From an uncultured Alteromonadaceae bacterium (lineage in GTDB: Bacteria > Pseudomonadota > Gammaproteobacteria > Enterobacterales > Alteromonadaceae), in NCBI GenBank assembly GCA_947494925.1, contig CANLWS010000013.1:124001-188000 (forward strand): a stretch of DNA of 64,000 nt, given 5' to 3'. How positions within the stretch are numbered: the stretch's first letter is position 1; every line of letters begins with the position of its first letter. This document shows positions 9,392 to 21,740 of this stretch, piece by piece. The translations under genes were made by a program, and so were the position numbers. Below the pieces are notes generated by a model. That model was not told the DNA's origin. It saw only the letters and a list, made by a program, of their open reading frames with translations, and made no database searches.

Positions 9392-10252
9392 GTGTCGGAT
9401 TTAAACCTGGAGGGATATAAGACCCTCAGCGTAACAATTGAGAATCACATCGCTCATGTGCAGCTCAGCAGACCTGAACAACTTAACAGTATGATCCCAG
9501 AATTCTGGCACGAATTACCGGAAGCAGTGCGTAAAATTGATGACAGCTCAGCGGCCAGAGTGATCGTCATATCTTCACAAGGTAAACACTTTAGTGCAGG
9601 CATGGATTTGTCTGTCTTCACTGCGATGAGTAAAGATTTTGTGGGTGAGCCAGCCAGAAGAGCTGAAAAGTTCAGGCGCTCAGTGCTGGAATTACAAGAT
9701 TCGTTTAATGCCCTTGAGCAAGTTCGAATGCCGGTGCTTGCTGCAGTGCAAGGCGGCGTCATTGGTGGTGCTGTGGACATGATTTGTGCATGTGACAGCC
9801 GTTACTGCACAGAAGATGCTTTTTTTACCATTAAAGAGACAGAAATCGGCATGACGGCAGATGTGGGGACATTGCAACGCTTGCCTCATCTGATCCCGCA
9901 AGGGTTGGTGCGTGAATTAGCCTATACCGGGCGAAACTGGAGCAGTGCAGAAGCACAGGCTCAAGGATTCGTAAACCAGGTATTTGCTGATCAGGCAAGT
10001 ATGCTTGAAGGCGTCATGAAAATTGCCCGGAAAATAGCCATGCATTCACCTATGGCGGTTGCTGGCTGTAAAGAAATGATCAACTACACCCGAGATCATA
10101 GTGTGGCTGACAGTCTGAATTATATGGCTACCTGGCAAAGCGGCATGTTTCAGATGCCCGATATTCAGGAAGCCATGACAGCGCAGCAAGAAAAACGTTT
10201 ACCTGAATATGATGAGCTGCATGACAAACGCAGCATGATGAACGGCAAATAA
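9392..10252 (+). CDS. Enoyl-CoA hydratase/isomerase (crotonase) family protein
   Basis: The 286-residue crotonase-fold enzyme shows the substrate-binding and oxyanion segments GKHFSAGMDLSVF and AVQGGVIGGAVDMICACD. The later KETEIGMTADVGTLQRLP block resembles delta(3,5)-delta(2,4)-dienoyl-CoA isomerases, which keep acidic residues at these places. The start is a GTG at 9392 preceded by GGAGG at ideal spacing. It is followed 37 bases later by a FadH-type reductase, so shifting or reducing double bonds of unsaturated acyl-CoAs is the probable pathway. The exact reaction is not proven by the sequence. Confidence 0.88.
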   Translation: MSDLNLEGYKTLSVTIENHIAHVQLSRPEQLNSMIPEFWHELPEAVRKIDDSSAARVIVISSQGKHFSAGMDLSVFTAMSKDFVGEPARRAEKFRRSVLELQDSFNALEQVRMPVLAAVQGGVIGGAVDMICACDSRYCTEDAFFTIKETEIGMTADVGTLQRLPHLIPQGLVRELAYTGRNWSSAEAQAQGFVNQVFADQASMLEGVMKIARKIAMHSPMAVAGCKEMINYTRDHSVADSLNYMATWQSGMFQMPDIQEAMTAQQEKRLPEYDELHDKRSMMNGK

Positions 10253-10265
10253 CTGACAGAATTAA

Positions 10266-12329
<2,064 letters not shown>

Positions 12330-12337
12330 CAGAAAAA

Positions 12338-12360
12338 GTGAGCGTCAATTTGACGCTCAC
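12338..12360 (-). terminator. Terminator between fadH and the iorAB-like genes
   Basis: GTGAGCGTC and GACGCTCAC form a 9-bp stem with a 5-base loop. On the minus strand the stem is followed by TTTTTC, a good intrinsic terminator for the molybdenum hydroxylase genes, and it overlaps the stop codon of the small subunit. It can also stop plus-strand reading from fadH. Confidence 0.75.
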
Positions 12361-12833
12361 ACTACTTCTTTAGCCAGATTATCTGCTGCTATTTTAATTG
12401 CTTGTCGGATCCTCACGTAGGTACCACAGCGACAGATGTTGGTCATTTGAGAATCAATATCTTTGTCACTTGGCGATGGGTTTTTGGATAACATGGCAGA
12501 TGCAGCCATGATTTGCCCGGCCTGACAATAACCGCACTGCGGAACGTCAACTTGCATCCATGCTTGCTGCACTGGATGCAATTCGCCGCTTTGTTTCGCC
12601 AAACCCTCAATTGTTCTAATATTTGTGTCTTTTACCTGAGCGACTGTAATAGAGCAAGAACGCACTGCTTCACCATTCATATGAACAGTACAGGCACCGC
12701 ATTGCCCAATACCACAGCCAAATTTCGTGCCTTTAAGGCCGGCGTTTTCGCGAATAAACCATAATAGCGGCATATCTTTTTCTGAGGCTTTCACCCGGAC
12801 TGACTGTCCGTTTAATTTAAATTCGATGCTCAT
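12357..12833 (-). CDS. [2Fe-2S] subunit of a molybdenum hydroxylase (isoquinoline 1-oxidoreductase alpha type)
   Basis: The 158 residues carry two [2Fe-2S] clusters. The plant-type ferredoxin motif is CGIGQCGACTVHMNG, and the all-helical C-terminal domain has CGYCQAG and ICRCGTY. This is the electron-transfer subunit of two-subunit aldehyde/N-heterocycle oxidoreductases such as IorAB. It lies directly downstream of the large subunit (14 bases). Electrons probably pass on to a cytochrome, since no FAD subunit gene is nearby. Confidence 0.9.
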   Translation of the reverse strand: MSIEFKLNGQSVRVKASEKDMPLLWFIRENAGLKGTKFGCGIGQCGACTVHMNGEAVRSCSITVAQVKDTNIRTIEGLAKQSGELHPVQQAWMQVDVPQCGYCQAGQIMAASAMLSKNPSPSDKDIDSQMTNICRCGTYVRIRQAIKIAADNLAKEVV

Positions 12834-12847
12834 AATTCGCCTGGTCC

Positions 12848-15109
12848 TTATATTCGAATACTGTCAGAAAGGGGGAGTTGTCTGATCCGTTGGCCGGATG
12901 CAGCATAAATAGCATTGGCCAAAGCCGCTGCGGCCGGAGCCGTGGGTGGTTCGCCTACGCCAGTCGGTGGGAAATTGTTCTGGATAATATCCACCTGAAT
13001 ATTGTTAGGTGATTCCTTCATTTTCATCCATCTGAGTGTATGAAAATTGTTGTTTACTGCCTGCCCTTTTTCCACAGTTACCTTGTTAAACAAAGCTGCA
13101 TTGAGTCCGTCAATAAAGCCACCTTCCATTTGGTTGCGTATATGGTTGGGATTGATGGCAAATCCACAATCTATCGCGCCCCAGGCGTCGAGTAGGGTCA
13201 ATTCGTTTTGTTCTGAAACAGAAACCTCGATCACAAATGCAGCATAAGACCCGAAAGTGAAATGTCCCGCTATACCCAATCCATGATTTTTCGACAATTT
13301 ACGCCCCCATTTTGCCATTTTGGCAGCACTTTCGTAACATTTCGCCATTCTGCCGGAATCGATGGATTCTGCGCCCCAACCCTCATAATCATGAGCCTGG
13401 TGAGGTTGCATCAATTTAAAGCGGAAGGCTAAGGGGTCTTCGTTGGCCTGATAAGCAAGCTCATCGGTCATGGATTCCACTGCAAATGTCCATTGCAAAT
13501 GGGCTGGCCCGCGCCAGGGTCCAGTGGGTATTTTGGAGGGGTATTCAAAATGTTCGGTTTTATAGTTCTTAACCAGTTTAGCAGGAAAACAATCATCTCT
13601 GGCACCACCCCGAGTTTGAGCTTGTCGGTGGTGCCAGCCTGTTACCTTATTGTTTTCATCAAGTGATGCTTTGACCCGCATTACGTAAGCAGGAGCAAAA
13701 AAATCCCGTTCAATTTCGTCTTCCCGTGTCCAGGTGATTTTGACTGGTTGCTTAAGTGTGTGAGACAAATAAATGGCTTCACGCAGAAAATCCCGCTCGA
13801 AACGGCGGCCAAAACCACCGCCCATACGTTGGCTGATAACTTCCACCGAAAGGGCATCAATCCCGGTGTTTTTTTCCACTTCTTCTGCAACCATATGGGG
13901 GAATTGATGACCCACTATAATAGTTGCATCCTTTTCACGAATATCCGCGATGCAGTTGAATGGTTCCATGCAGGCATGGGCAAAGAGCGGAGTTTCATAG
14001 GTCTCATCAATCAATCGGTTCGCCTGGCTGAATGCAGCCTGCACATCACCGTCGTTCTTACGCACTTTGGCTTCGAAATCGCCTGCAACAAGATGGCGAA
14101 ATTTTGCCTGCTGATGCTCTGAGGATTGATCCTGATGAGCTTTGGACGGTTTCCAGGAAGCACTTAACGCACGCTTTCCTTGCATGGCCGCCCACAAAGA
14201 CTCGGCTACGACCGCAATTCCTGCAGAGACAATTTGTTTTTCGTCTTTGGTCCAGTATTCCTCATTCTGCGCCTCAATATCCATTAGCTTTATTACTCCG
14301 GGAATGGCAAGTGCAGCTTCCTTGTTAGCCTTGTCGACGCTGGCTCCCTGGGCGGGAGCGCGCAGAATCATCACCTGTAATGCGCCCGGATACTCCGCGT
14401 CAATACCAAATAAGGGCTTGCCTGTGACAATCTGCTCCAAATCTACGGTATAGGTGTCTCTGCCCATAATGACGTAATCTTTTGTCTGTTTAAGTTTGAT
14501 CCGACTCTTGTCTACTTTTTTAGTTGCTGCCCCTTTGGCAAGGTATCCATAGCTCAGTTTTTTGCCCGTGGCCGAGTGGACTACATAACTGGCTTTAGTG
14601 CTCAGGCTTTCTGGGTTCACCCGCCAGAGCTCGGCTGCTTGGTCTATCATCATTTGACGAGCGGTGGCACCAGCAGTTCGCATGTAGTCCCAGTTTCGCC
14701 TCACCGCGTGGCTTCCTCCCGTCCCCATATCAGAATACTGATAGCCAATTTCACCTTCTTCACTTTTATTCAAATAAGCCGGACAATGCTCAGCAAACGA
14801 TATTTTGTCCCAATCAAGATCCATTTCATCCGCTAACATCATTGGTCCGGTGGTTTTCATATGTTGACCCATGTCCATGACAGGGGAGGCCATCACAACA
14901 CTGTTGTCCGGCTTGATTTCAACATAGATACACCAATCAGATGACGCTTTTGTATTTGCGTTCGCGATCCGAAACATAGGAAGGTTAATACTTAATAACA
15001 TACCGCCTGCCAGTGCGGATGATTTGAGGAACTGCCTGCGATCTAAGCCTGTGCTTGCCATCGGTTCTCGTCCTGGGAAAGTTTCACCAAGTTTGAAATA
15101 GTTTGGCAA
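12848..15109 (-). CDS. Molybdopterin-binding subunit of an isoquinoline 1-oxidoreductase-type hydroxylase
   Basis: The 753-residue large subunit begins with a twin-arginine signal (DRRQFLKSSALAGG, residues about 23-36), so the holoenzyme is exported folded to the periplasm, the small subunit piggy-backing. It contains the xanthine-dehydrogenase-family molybdenum domains, with GGGFGRRFERDF and the C-terminal GVGEPPTAPAAAALANA carrying the likely catalytic glutamate. Family members oxidise aldehydes or N-heterocycles using water; the true substrate here is unknown. No cofactor chaperone gene (XdhC-like) is next to it, unlike many such loci. Confidence 0.9.
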   Translation of the reverse strand: MPNYFKLGETFPGREPMASTGLDRRQFLKSSALAGGMLLSINLPMFRIANANTKASSDWCIYVEIKPDNSVVMASPVMDMGQHMKTTGPMMLADEMDLDWDKISFAEHCPAYLNKSEEGEIGYQYSDMGTGGSHAVRRNWDYMRTAGATARQMMIDQAAELWRVNPESLSTKASYVVHSATGKKLSYGYLAKGAATKKVDKSRIKLKQTKDYVIMGRDTYTVDLEQIVTGKPLFGIDAEYPGALQVMILRAPAQGASVDKANKEAALAIPGVIKLMDIEAQNEEYWTKDEKQIVSAGIAVVAESLWAAMQGKRALSASWKPSKAHQDQSSEHQQAKFRHLVAGDFEAKVRKNDGDVQAAFSQANRLIDETYETPLFAHACMEPFNCIADIREKDATIIVGHQFPHMVAEEVEKNTGIDALSVEVISQRMGGGFGRRFERDFLREAIYLSHTLKQPVKITWTREDEIERDFFAPAYVMRVKASLDENNKVTGWHHRQAQTRGGARDDCFPAKLVKNYKTEHFEYPSKIPTGPWRGPAHLQWTFAVESMTDELAYQANEDPLAFRFKLMQPHQAHDYEGWGAESIDSGRMAKCYESAAKMAKWGRKLSKNHGLGIAGHFTFGSYAAFVIEVSVSEQNELTLLDAWGAIDCGFAINPNHIRNQMEGGFIDGLNAALFNKVTVEKGQAVNNNFHTLRWMKMKESPNNIQVDIIQNNFPPTGVGEPPTAPAAAALANAIYAASGQRIRQLPLSDSIRI

Positions 15110-15230
15110 GATTGACCACGCGATTTAACCCGCCCACTGTGGCACTGAACGCATTTTAACCGACATGTTTCTGCTGGGTTGCGACTGGTTGCGGCTTGGC
15201 CGGATAAACAGAGGATCAGATAATTGCTGT

Positions 15231-16760
15231 TCAGATTGCCATTTCAGATTGTTCGTTAGCTGGTGGACAGCTGGCAATTAATGGATTTTTGCCGCTTTCA
15301 TCCACCTGCTCTAACCTGACGTTAAATCCCCAAAGTCTGTGCAGGTGTTTCATCACTTCACCTTTAGATTCTGCCAGCGGAATACCGTTTTGTGGCACGT
15401 AGCGCAGTGTCAGGGATCGGCTACCTCGCACATCCACGCTATATATTTGGATGTTCGGCTCAAGATTACTTAGATTGTATTGAGCCGATAGCTTTTCACG
15501 AATGCTTTGGTATCCCTGTTCGTCATGAATGGCCGAGATGTGTAGGAAAGGATCTTTTTCATCGTCCTTAATAGCAAACAGCTTGAAATCACGAATGATT
15601 TTAGGTGACAGGAATTGGCTGATGAAACTTTCGTCTTTGAAATTCTGCATCGCAAAATGCACTGTTTCCAGCCAATCTTTTCCGGCAATTTCCGGCAACC
15701 AATGCCTGTCCTCCTCTGTTGGGTTCTGGCACACACGTTTAATATCCATAAACATGTTAAACCCCAGTGCATAAGGGTTGATGCCGGAATAATACGGACT
15801 ATTGTAGTCGGGCTGCGCCACTACATTTGTGTGGCTATGCAGGAATTCCATGATGAATCTATCAGTGACCCTGCCTTCATCATACAAATGGTTGAGAATA
15901 TGGTAGTGCCAGAAACAGGCCCAGCCTTCATTCATCACCTGTGTTTGTTTTTGCGGATAAAAATATTGAGACACTTTACGTACAATACGCACAAGTTCCC
16001 TTTGCCAGGGCTCCAAAAGAGGCGCGTTTTTTTCTATGAAGTACAGAATATTTTCCTGCGGTTCAGATGGAAAGCGGGGGTTTTTTTCTTTATCTAGTGC
16101 TTTGATTTTGGGCAGTGTTCGCCAAAGGTCATTCACCTGGGATTGCAGATAAGCCTCTCGTTCTTTTTGTCTTTCCCGTTCAACTTGCATGGATATCTTT
16201 TGAGGGCGTTTGTATCTGTCTACGCCATAGTTCATCAATGCATGGCACGAATCCATGATGTTTTCGACTTCTGATACCCCGTATTTAAGCTCGCACTTGG
16301 AAACGTAATTTTTGGCAAACACCAGATAGTCAATAATCGAGCTCGCGTCCGTCCAGGTTTTAAATAAGTAGTTGTTCTTAAAAAATGAGTTATGACCGTA
16401 GCAAGCATGTGCGATCACCAGTGCTTGCATGGTTATAGTGTTTTCTTCCATAAGGTAAGCGATACAAGGATCGGAATTAATCACGATTTCGTAGGCCAAA
16501 CCCATTTGACCTCTGCGGTAGTTCTGTTCAGTTTGTATAAACTTTTTACCATAAGACCAATGAGTGTAATTGATGGGCATACCGATACTGGCATAAGCAT
16601 CCATCATTTGTTCAGCAGTGATAATTTCTATCTGATTCTGGTAAGTGTCGAGGCCATAGTGCTTTGCTACCCGATCAATTTCAGCCTCATATTGCTCGAG
16701 TAATTCAAAACTCCAGTCTGGCCCATCGCTGAGTAATTTGGACTTCTTCTTCACCACCAC
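15231..16760 (-). CDS. SpoVR/YcgB family protein
   Basis: The 509-residue protein has length and motifs of the SpoVR family: GPDWSFELLEQYEAEI at the start, HACYGHNSFFKNNYLF, EGWACFWHYHI, and NPYALGFNMFMDI. In enterobacteria this protein (YcgB) is made with YeaG and YeaH under stress and stationary-phase control; its biochemical activity is unknown. It is the third gene of the operon, its ATG lying immediately after the YeaH-like stop. Confidence 0.93.
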   Translation of the reverse strand: MVVKKKSKLLSDGPDWSFELLEQYEAEIDRVAKHYGLDTYQNQIEIITAEQMMDAYASIGMPINYTHWSYGKKFIQTEQNYRRGQMGLAYEIVINSDPCIAYLMEENTITMQALVIAHACYGHNSFFKNNYLFKTWTDASSIIDYLVFAKNYVSKCELKYGVSEVENIMDSCHALMNYGVDRYKRPQKISMQVERERQKEREAYLQSQVNDLWRTLPKIKALDKEKNPRFPSEPQENILYFIEKNAPLLEPWQRELVRIVRKVSQYFYPQKQTQVMNEGWACFWHYHILNHLYDEGRVTDRFIMEFLHSHTNVVAQPDYNSPYYSGINPYALGFNMFMDIKRVCQNPTEEDRHWLPEIAGKDWLETVHFAMQNFKDESFISQFLSPKIIRDFKLFAIKDDEKDPFLHISAIHDEQGYQSIREKLSAQYNLSNLEPNIQIYSVDVRGSRSLTLRYVPQNGIPLAESKGEVMKHLHRLWGFNVRLEQVDESGKNPLIASCPPANEQSEMAI

Positions 16761-18047
16761 TTATGCGACTCCTTTTTGTGCACCAATACTTTTTTCAAAT
16801 AACTCTCTGAATACCGGGTAAATATCGTCCACTGTTTTGATATGTTTTATTGCAAAGTGGGGATGAATTTCCGTCAGGTTCTGGTATTCCCGCCATAAAC
16901 TCTGATGCTGTCTTTCGGTGATCTCGATGTAGGCAAAGTAGCGAACTAATGGGAGCAATTGGTTATGCAGTATTTCGCTGCAGCTTGGGGAGTCATCTGC
17001 CCAGTTATCGCCATCAGACGCCTGAGCAGCATAAATATTCCATTCATCGGAAGGAAATCTGTCTGCAATAATTTGCTGCATCAGCTTTAGAGCACTGGAC
17101 ACAATTGTACCGCCGGTTTCCTGGGAGTAGAAAAACTCTTGTTCGTCTACTTCTTTGGCTTGGGTGTGATGACGTATATAGATGACTTCAACGTTCTTAT
17201 AGGTACGGGTGAGAAATAGGTACAGCAAAATGTAAAATCGCTTTGCCATGTCTTTGGTCGCCTGATCCATTGAACCTGAAACGTCCATCAGACAAAACAT
17301 CACCGCTTTACTGGTTGGTACCGGGCGCTTTTCATAGTTGCGAAAACGCAGGTCAAAGGTATCGATAAAAGGAACAGCTTTAATTCTGCGTTTCAACTCT
17401 GCGATTTGTTCTTCCAACTCGGTTATCTTCAAGTCATGATCATGTTTGTCGGATTTTAATAACTCCAGTTGTCTTTCCAGCTCCTTCAGACGTTTTTTCT
17501 TCCCTGATGTGAGTGCAATCCTTCGCGCTACAGAACCTTTAAGCGAACGGACAATATCAAGATTGCTTGGCACGCCATCAGTTTGGAACCCTGCACGATA
17601 GGTCTCATATTGAACCAATTTATCAAGCTGGTTTTTCTGTAAGTTAGGTAGGGCGAGATCTTCGAAGAGCAGATCCAGATACTCTTCTTTGGATATCTGA
17701 AACACAAAATCATCTTCTCCTTCGCCACTGTCGCTGGCGTCGCCTTCTCCTGAGCCTTGACCCTGACCTCCTCTCGGGCGTTTTATTTTATCGCCTTTGC
17801 TGAATTGATCATTACCCGGATGAACGATGTCGCGATTGCCACCTTTTCCGGAATGAAACACAGGCTCAGAAATATCACGTTTAGGAATGCTGACCTGTTC
17901 GCCAGTATCAAGATCAGTCACGCTACGTTTGCTTACTGCATCAGAGACCGCTTCCTTTATCTGTGATTTATAACGGCGCAAAAAGCGCTGTCGGTTGACA
18001 GTGCTTTTTCCCTTACTATTCAATCTGCGATCAATAAAATGCGCCAT
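16761..18047 (-). CDS. yeaH: YeaH/YhbH-type DUF444 protein with vWA-like domain
   Basis: This protein of 428 residues starts at [10 protein letters not shown], which is the conserved family start; an upstream ATG at 18107 would add 20 residues overlapping prkA and is unlikely. It contains a coiled-coil, charged middle region, then a von Willebrand A-like domain with the metal-site motif DVSGSMDQ and a later [10 protein letters not shown]. It is the middle gene of prkA-yeaH-spoVR, begins 25 bases after the kinase gene, and is thought to act with the kinase in nutrient-stress signalling. Confidence 0.93.
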   Translation of the reverse strand: MAHFIDRRLNSKGKSTVNRQRFLRRYKSQIKEAVSDAVSKRSVTDLDTGEQVSIPKRDISEPVFHSGKGGNRDIVHPGNDQFSKGDKIKRPRGGQGQGSGEGDASDSGEGEDDFVFQISKEEYLDLLFEDLALPNLQKNQLDKLVQYETYRAGFQTDGVPSNLDIVRSLKGSVARRIALTSGKKKRLKELERQLELLKSDKHDHDLKITELEEQIAELKRRIKAVPFIDTFDLRFRNYEKRPVPTSKAVMFCLMDVSGSMDQATKDMAKRFYILLYLFLTRTYKNVEVIYIRHHTQAKEVDEQEFFYSQETGGTIVSSALKLMQQIIADRFPSDEWNIYAAQASDGDNWADDSPSCSEILHNQLLPLVRYFAYIEITERQHQSLWREYQNLTEIHPHFAIKHIKTVDDIYPVFRELFEKSIGAQKGVA

Positions 18048-18072
18048 ATTCTGATTCTTCTCAATGACTGGC

Positions 18073-19995
18073 TTAAGAAGACTTTCTGACGCGCAAGTAC
18101 CATTCACATAACAAGCGAACCTGTTTCTGGGTGTAACCTTTTTCCGTCATTCGCTGAACAAAGTCGTCGTGTTTTTTCTGATCATCTGCTGAACCTTTAG
18201 CATTAAATGAGATAACTGGTAATAAATCCTCAGTGTTGGAAAACATCTTTTTCTCAATCACAGTTCGCAGTTTTTCATAGCTGGTCCAATTCGGATTTTT
18301 ACCGCTGTTATTGGCTCTGGCACGCAACACAAAATTGACTATCTCATTGCGAAAATCCTTTGGATTGCTTATACCAGCGGGTTTTTCGATTTTTTCCAAT
18401 TCTGCGTTGAGCGCTTCACGGTCAAAGAGTTGCCCCGTTTCCGGGTCGCGGTATTCCTGGTCCTGGATCCAAAAATCTGCGTAGGTTACATATCTGTCAA
18501 ACAGATTCTGTCCATACTCAGAATAAGATTCGAGGTAAGCAGTCTGGATTTCCTTGCCAATAAACTCCACGTATTTGGGGATCAGATATCCTTTCAGGTG
18601 CTCCTTATATTTTTCGCCAACTTCACCTGGAAATTGCTCTCTGTCTATTTGTTGTTCCAGAACGTAAAACAGGTGAACTGGGTTGGCGGCAACTTCCTGG
18701 TGGTCAAAATTGAACACGCGAGAGAGTATTTTAAATGCGAAACGTGTGGATAGCCCTTGCATACCTTCATCCACACCTGCGTAATCCCGGTACTCTTGAT
18801 AGGACTTTGCTTTGGGATCAGTATCTTTGAGACTTTCGCCATCATAGACCCGCATCTTCGAATATATACTTGAATTATCGGGGTCAGCCAGCCTCGACAA
18901 GACACTAAACTGGGCAAGTGACTCCAAAGTATCCGGTGCACAGGGAGCACCGGATAATTCGCTACTTTGAATTAGTTTCTGGTAAATATTAATTTCTTCG
19001 GAAACTCTTAAACAATACGGCACTTTGACTATGTAAACTCTGTCGAGAAAGGCTTCATTGTTTTTGTTATTGCGAAATGACTGCCATTCCGACTCATTGG
19101 AATGAGCCAGAATCAGGCCGTCAAAGGGCAGGGCAGAAAACCCTTCTGTGGGATTGTAATTGCCTTCTTGCGTGGCAGTCAGCAATGGGTGCAACACTTT
19201 AATTGGCGCTTTAAACATTTCCACAAATTCCATCAGTCCTTGATTGGATTTGCACAATGAGCCTGAGTAGCTGTACGCATCCGGGTCATTCTGGGCGAAA
19301 TCTTCCAGGCGACGGATATCCACTTTGCCCACTAGTGCAGAAATGTCCTGATTGTTCTCATCACCGGGTTCGGTTTTTGCTATCCCTACCTGGTCGAGTA
19401 CTGAAGGGTAAACTTTGACGACTTTAAACTGGCTGATATCCCCATTAAATTCGTGCAATCGCTTGCGAGCCCAGGGAGACATGATGGTTTTTAAGTAGCG
19501 TTTCGGTACGTTGAACTCTTTTTCAAGAATATCGCCGTCTTCAACAGGATCAAACAGGCAGAAAGGGTGATCGTTAACCGGCGAACCTTTGAGCACATAG
19601 ATAGGCACTTTCTGCATCAACTCTTTGAGCTTCTCAGCCAATGACGATTTACCACCCCCCACTGGCCCGAGTAAGTAAAGTATTTGCTTTTTCTCTTCAA
19701 GTCCTTGAGCGGCATGCCGCAGGTAGGCAACAATTTGCTGGATCGGTTCTTCCATGCCATAAAAGTCGTTGAAGGCGGGATAACGCTTGATCACACGATT
19801 AGAAAAAATTCGACTTAATGCCGGGTCTTGAGATGTGTCGACCATTTCCGGTTCGCCTATGGCCAGCAATAATCGTTCAGCAGCACTAGAATAGGCAGCA
19901 GGTTCCTGTTTGCAGATTTCCAGGAACTCCTTAATACTGAATTCTTCTTCTTTGTGTGCTTCGTACCTTTCCTGATAATGTTCAAAAATACCCAT
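18073..19995 (-). CDS. yeaG: PrkA-type serine protein kinase (YeaG)
   Basis: At 640 residues it has the usual length for PrkA/YeaG. The N-terminal AAA domain has the Walker A motif GPVGGGKSS at about residues 110-118 and the C-terminal part carries the PrkA domain. Family members phosphorylate serine/threonine and may also act as AAA proteins in starvation and stationary-phase response. It leads the operon with yeaH and spoVR. A perfect-armed ATTAAGGT/ACCTTAAT inverted repeat lies about 37 bases upstream of its start. Confidence 0.95.
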   Translation of the reverse strand: MGIFEHYQERYEAHKEEEFSIKEFLEICKQEPAAYSSAAERLLLAIGEPEMVDTSQDPALSRIFSNRVIKRYPAFNDFYGMEEPIQQIVAYLRHAAQGLEEKKQILYLLGPVGGGKSSLAEKLKELMQKVPIYVLKGSPVNDHPFCLFDPVEDGDILEKEFNVPKRYLKTIMSPWARKRLHEFNGDISQFKVVKVYPSVLDQVGIAKTEPGDENNQDISALVGKVDIRRLEDFAQNDPDAYSYSGSLCKSNQGLMEFVEMFKAPIKVLHPLLTATQEGNYNPTEGFSALPFDGLILAHSNESEWQSFRNNKNNEAFLDRVYIVKVPYCLRVSEEINIYQKLIQSSELSGAPCAPDTLESLAQFSVLSRLADPDNSSIYSKMRVYDGESLKDTDPKAKSYQEYRDYAGVDEGMQGLSTRFAFKILSRVFNFDHQEVAANPVHLFYVLEQQIDREQFPGEVGEKYKEHLKGYLIPKYVEFIGKEIQTAYLESYSEYGQNLFDRYVTYADFWIQDQEYRDPETGQLFDREALNAELEKIEKPAGISNPKDFRNEIVNFVLRARANNSGKNPNWTSYEKLRTVIEKKMFSNTEDLLPVISFNAKGSADDQKKHDDFVQRMTEKGYTQKQVRLLCEWYLRVRKSS

Positions 19996-20031
19996 GGTGC
20001 ACCCCTGTAGCGTAAAATCTGATGGAGTTAT

Positions 20032-20050
20032 ATTAAGGTTAGACCTTAAT
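20032..20050 (-). promoter_or_regulatory. Inverted repeat upstream of the prkA operon
   Basis: ATTAAGGT (20032-20039) and ACCTTAAT (20043-20050) form an 8-bp inverted repeat around TAG. It lies 37-55 bases before the kinase start codon, where a promoter or operator is expected. The binding protein is not known. Confidence 0.45.
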
Positions 20051-20212
20051 TAGTACCTGTGTGTTTCAAGATTAGATCGATTGGCGATAAGAAAAGTTGA
20101 AATGCATCAAGGTTAAGTAAACAAATAGACAAAGGATAAAAGGACAAATTCGAAACTGTACGTGTGTTTGCGCAGCAGAACTGGGCTAAGAGGAAGTTTT
20201 CGAAGATTAGGC

Positions 20213-20243
20213 AAAAAAAAACCTCGCTATGCGAGGTTTTTTT
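20213..20243 (-). terminator. Bidirectional terminator downstream of sodB
   Basis: ACCTCGC and GCGAGGT pair around TAT. An A-run precedes the stem and a T-run follows it, so the stem works in both directions, principally for the minus-strand sodB gene ending at 20256. Confidence 0.85.
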
Positions 20244-20255
20244 AAACCAATCGGC

Positions 20256-20837
20256 CTAGGCGAAATTTGCTGAAGCAAATTCCCAGTTAACTAGCGCCCA
20301 GAAACCCTCAAGGTATTTTGGGCGAAGGTTACGGTAGTCGATGTAATAAGCGTGTTCCCACAAATCAACAGTCATCAGTGGCGTAAGACCGTCTTCAGTG
20401 AGTGGAGTAGCCGCATTGCTGGTATTAACGATATCCAGGCTACCGTCTGCACTTTTAACTAGCCAGGTCCAGCTTGAACCAAAGTTGTTGACTGCTTTAT
20501 CATTAAACGCAGCCTGGAAGTCAGCAAAAGAACCCCATTTTGCATTGATTGCGTCAGCAAGCGCACCAGCAGGTTCACCGCCACCATTTGGACTAAGGCT
20601 GTTCCAGTAGAACGTGTGGTTCCAGATTTGTGCAGCATTGTTAAATACACCGCCATCAGAGTTTTTAACCACTTCTTCAAGGCTCATGTTAGCCATATCA
20701 GTGCCTTCAACCAGGCCATTCAACTTAACTACATAAGTGTTGTGATGTTTGCCATAGTGAAAGTCTAAAGTTTCTGCTGAGATATGTGGTTCAAGTGCAT
20801 TTTTCTCGTACGGCAGAGGGGGTAATTCAAAAGCCAT
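20256..20837 (-). CDS. sodB: Iron superoxide dismutase
   Basis: The 193-residue protein has the Fe/Mn-SOD fold. Metal ligands are H27 (in DFHYGKHH), H74 (in IWNHTFYW), and the aspartate and histidine in [11 protein letters not shown] near residues 158 and 162. Glutamine at about residue 70 (AAQIWNH) and overall similarity point to the iron-dependent type. It converts superoxide to peroxide and oxygen in the cytoplasm. It is divergent from grxD and near bfd and a peroxiredoxin, an iron/oxidative-stress cluster. Confidence 0.96.
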   Translation of the reverse strand: MAFELPPLPYEKNALEPHISAETLDFHYGKHHNTYVVKLNGLVEGTDMANMSLEEVVKNSDGGVFNNAAQIWNHTFYWNSLSPNGGGEPAGALADAINAKWGSFADFQAAFNDKAVNNFGSSWTWLVKSADGSLDIVNTSNAATPLTEDGLTPLMTVDLWEHAYYIDYRNLRPKYLEGFWALVNWEFASANFA

Positions 20838-21143
20838 GTTGGTTCTCCAAAAAGTTAGTAAAAACTTAGAAATGTCGTTTGGAGGACAATCCTAGTCTCT
20901 AATTGATAAATGTAAAAGTACAATGTTGATATTTCTTATAGAAAACTTTTCGTATATCAGTGCGTACTGATATGGGATTAGTTAATCGGATCTCAAGCGT
21001 GATGAATAAACTTTCATTTGTAGAGTCGCATTCGATATTTGGATCAGTATTGACCCAAGCCATCCCAATTCGATTGTATTGCGCCTTGAAAAAGGTACAC
21101 TCGTCACCATTACAAGATTCACTATTATTGAAAGAGTATGCTT
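20838..21143. other. Divergent promoter region of sodB and grxD
   Basis: This interval of about 306 bases has no credible gene; it must carry the promoters of the two divergent genes. A GGAG precedes sodB at normal spacing on the minus strand. I see no clear Fur box or other named operator here. Confidence 0.4.
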
Positions 21144-21479
21144 ATGGAAACTGTTGATAAAATTAAGCAGCAAATTGCTGAAAACCCCATCCTTTTGTAT
21201 ATGAAAGGTTCGCCCAAGCTGCCAAGCTGTGGCTTTTCATCTCAAGCATCCCAAGTGTTAATGCAGTGCGGCCAGCCTTTTGCGTACGTTGATATATTAC
21301 AAAATCCTGATATTCGTGCCGAATTGCCTAAATATGCCGATTGGCCAACCTTTCCACAATTATGGGTGGACGGCGAATTAGTAGGTGGGTGCGACATCAT
21401 AATGGAAATGTTCCAGCAGGGTGAATTAGCACCACTAATAAAAGAAACTGCTGAGAAATATCCGCAACCGGAAGAGTAA
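21144..21479 (+). CDS. grxD: Monothiol glutaredoxin, Grx4 type
   Basis: The 111-residue protein matches GrxD through IAENPILLYMKGSPKLP and the active site CGFS (C29 when counted from this start), plus WPTFPQLW and GGCDI for glutathione binding. Such proteins bind and transfer [2Fe-2S] clusters with BolA partners. The ATG at 21144 is preferred over 21138 because AAGAG lies seven bases upstream and the family N-terminus aligns there. A strong terminator follows. Confidence 0.95.
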   Translation: METVDKIKQQIAENPILLYMKGSPKLPSCGFSSQASQVLMQCGQPFAYVDILQNPDIRAELPKYADWPTFPQLWVDGELVGGCDIIMEMFQQGELAPLIKETAEKYPQPEE

Positions 21480-21493
21480 CCAGTTGTTAAGAA

Positions 21494-21525
21494 ACAAAAA
21501 AAGAGCGTTTACGCTCTTTTTTTTT
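21494..21525 (+). terminator. Intrinsic terminator between grxD and bfd
   Basis: AAAGAGCGT and ACGCTCTTT form a 9-bp stem with a 2-base centre. A long T-run follows on the plus strand and an A-run precedes it, so it serves the convergent grxD and bfd genes from both sides. Confidence 0.88.
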
Positions 21526-21545
21526 CGAATTTGGTGATTGAGAGA

Positions 21546-21740
21546 CTAGCAGACTTCTTTGAACAAGCTCTCATCTACAATAGTGCTGTCGATAATTTCC
21601 TGAGCCATTTGCACACAACGCCCACATTGTGCACCAACATTCAGACTAGTACGTAGCTCACGCATAGACCCAACACCGTTTTCTATAACGGCTTGTTTAA
21701 TAGTCTTGTCTGTCACACCGTGGCAGAGGCATACGTACAT
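21546..21740 (-). CDS. bfd: Bacterioferritin-associated ferredoxin
   Basis: This 64-residue protein has the BFD-like [2Fe-2S] cysteine pattern, C4 and C6 in CLC, C39 and C42 in CGRC. Bfd reduces the iron core of bacterioferritin to release iron under starvation. No bacterioferritin gene is in the window. A Fur-box-like sequence is found just upstream, fitting iron-repressed expression. Confidence 0.93.
   Translation of the reverse strand: MYVCLCHGVTDKTIKQAVIENGVGSMRELRTSLNVGAQCGRCVQMAQEIIDSTIVDESLFKEVC

Noticed and set aside
14142-14453. 103-codon plus-strand frame within the molybdenum hydroxylase gene
   Set aside because: Antisense shadow of a well-conserved gene; the composition follows the real frame.
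18048-18107. N-terminal extension of the yeaH frame
   Set aside because: It would overlap the end of prkA; the family starts at MAHFIDRR.
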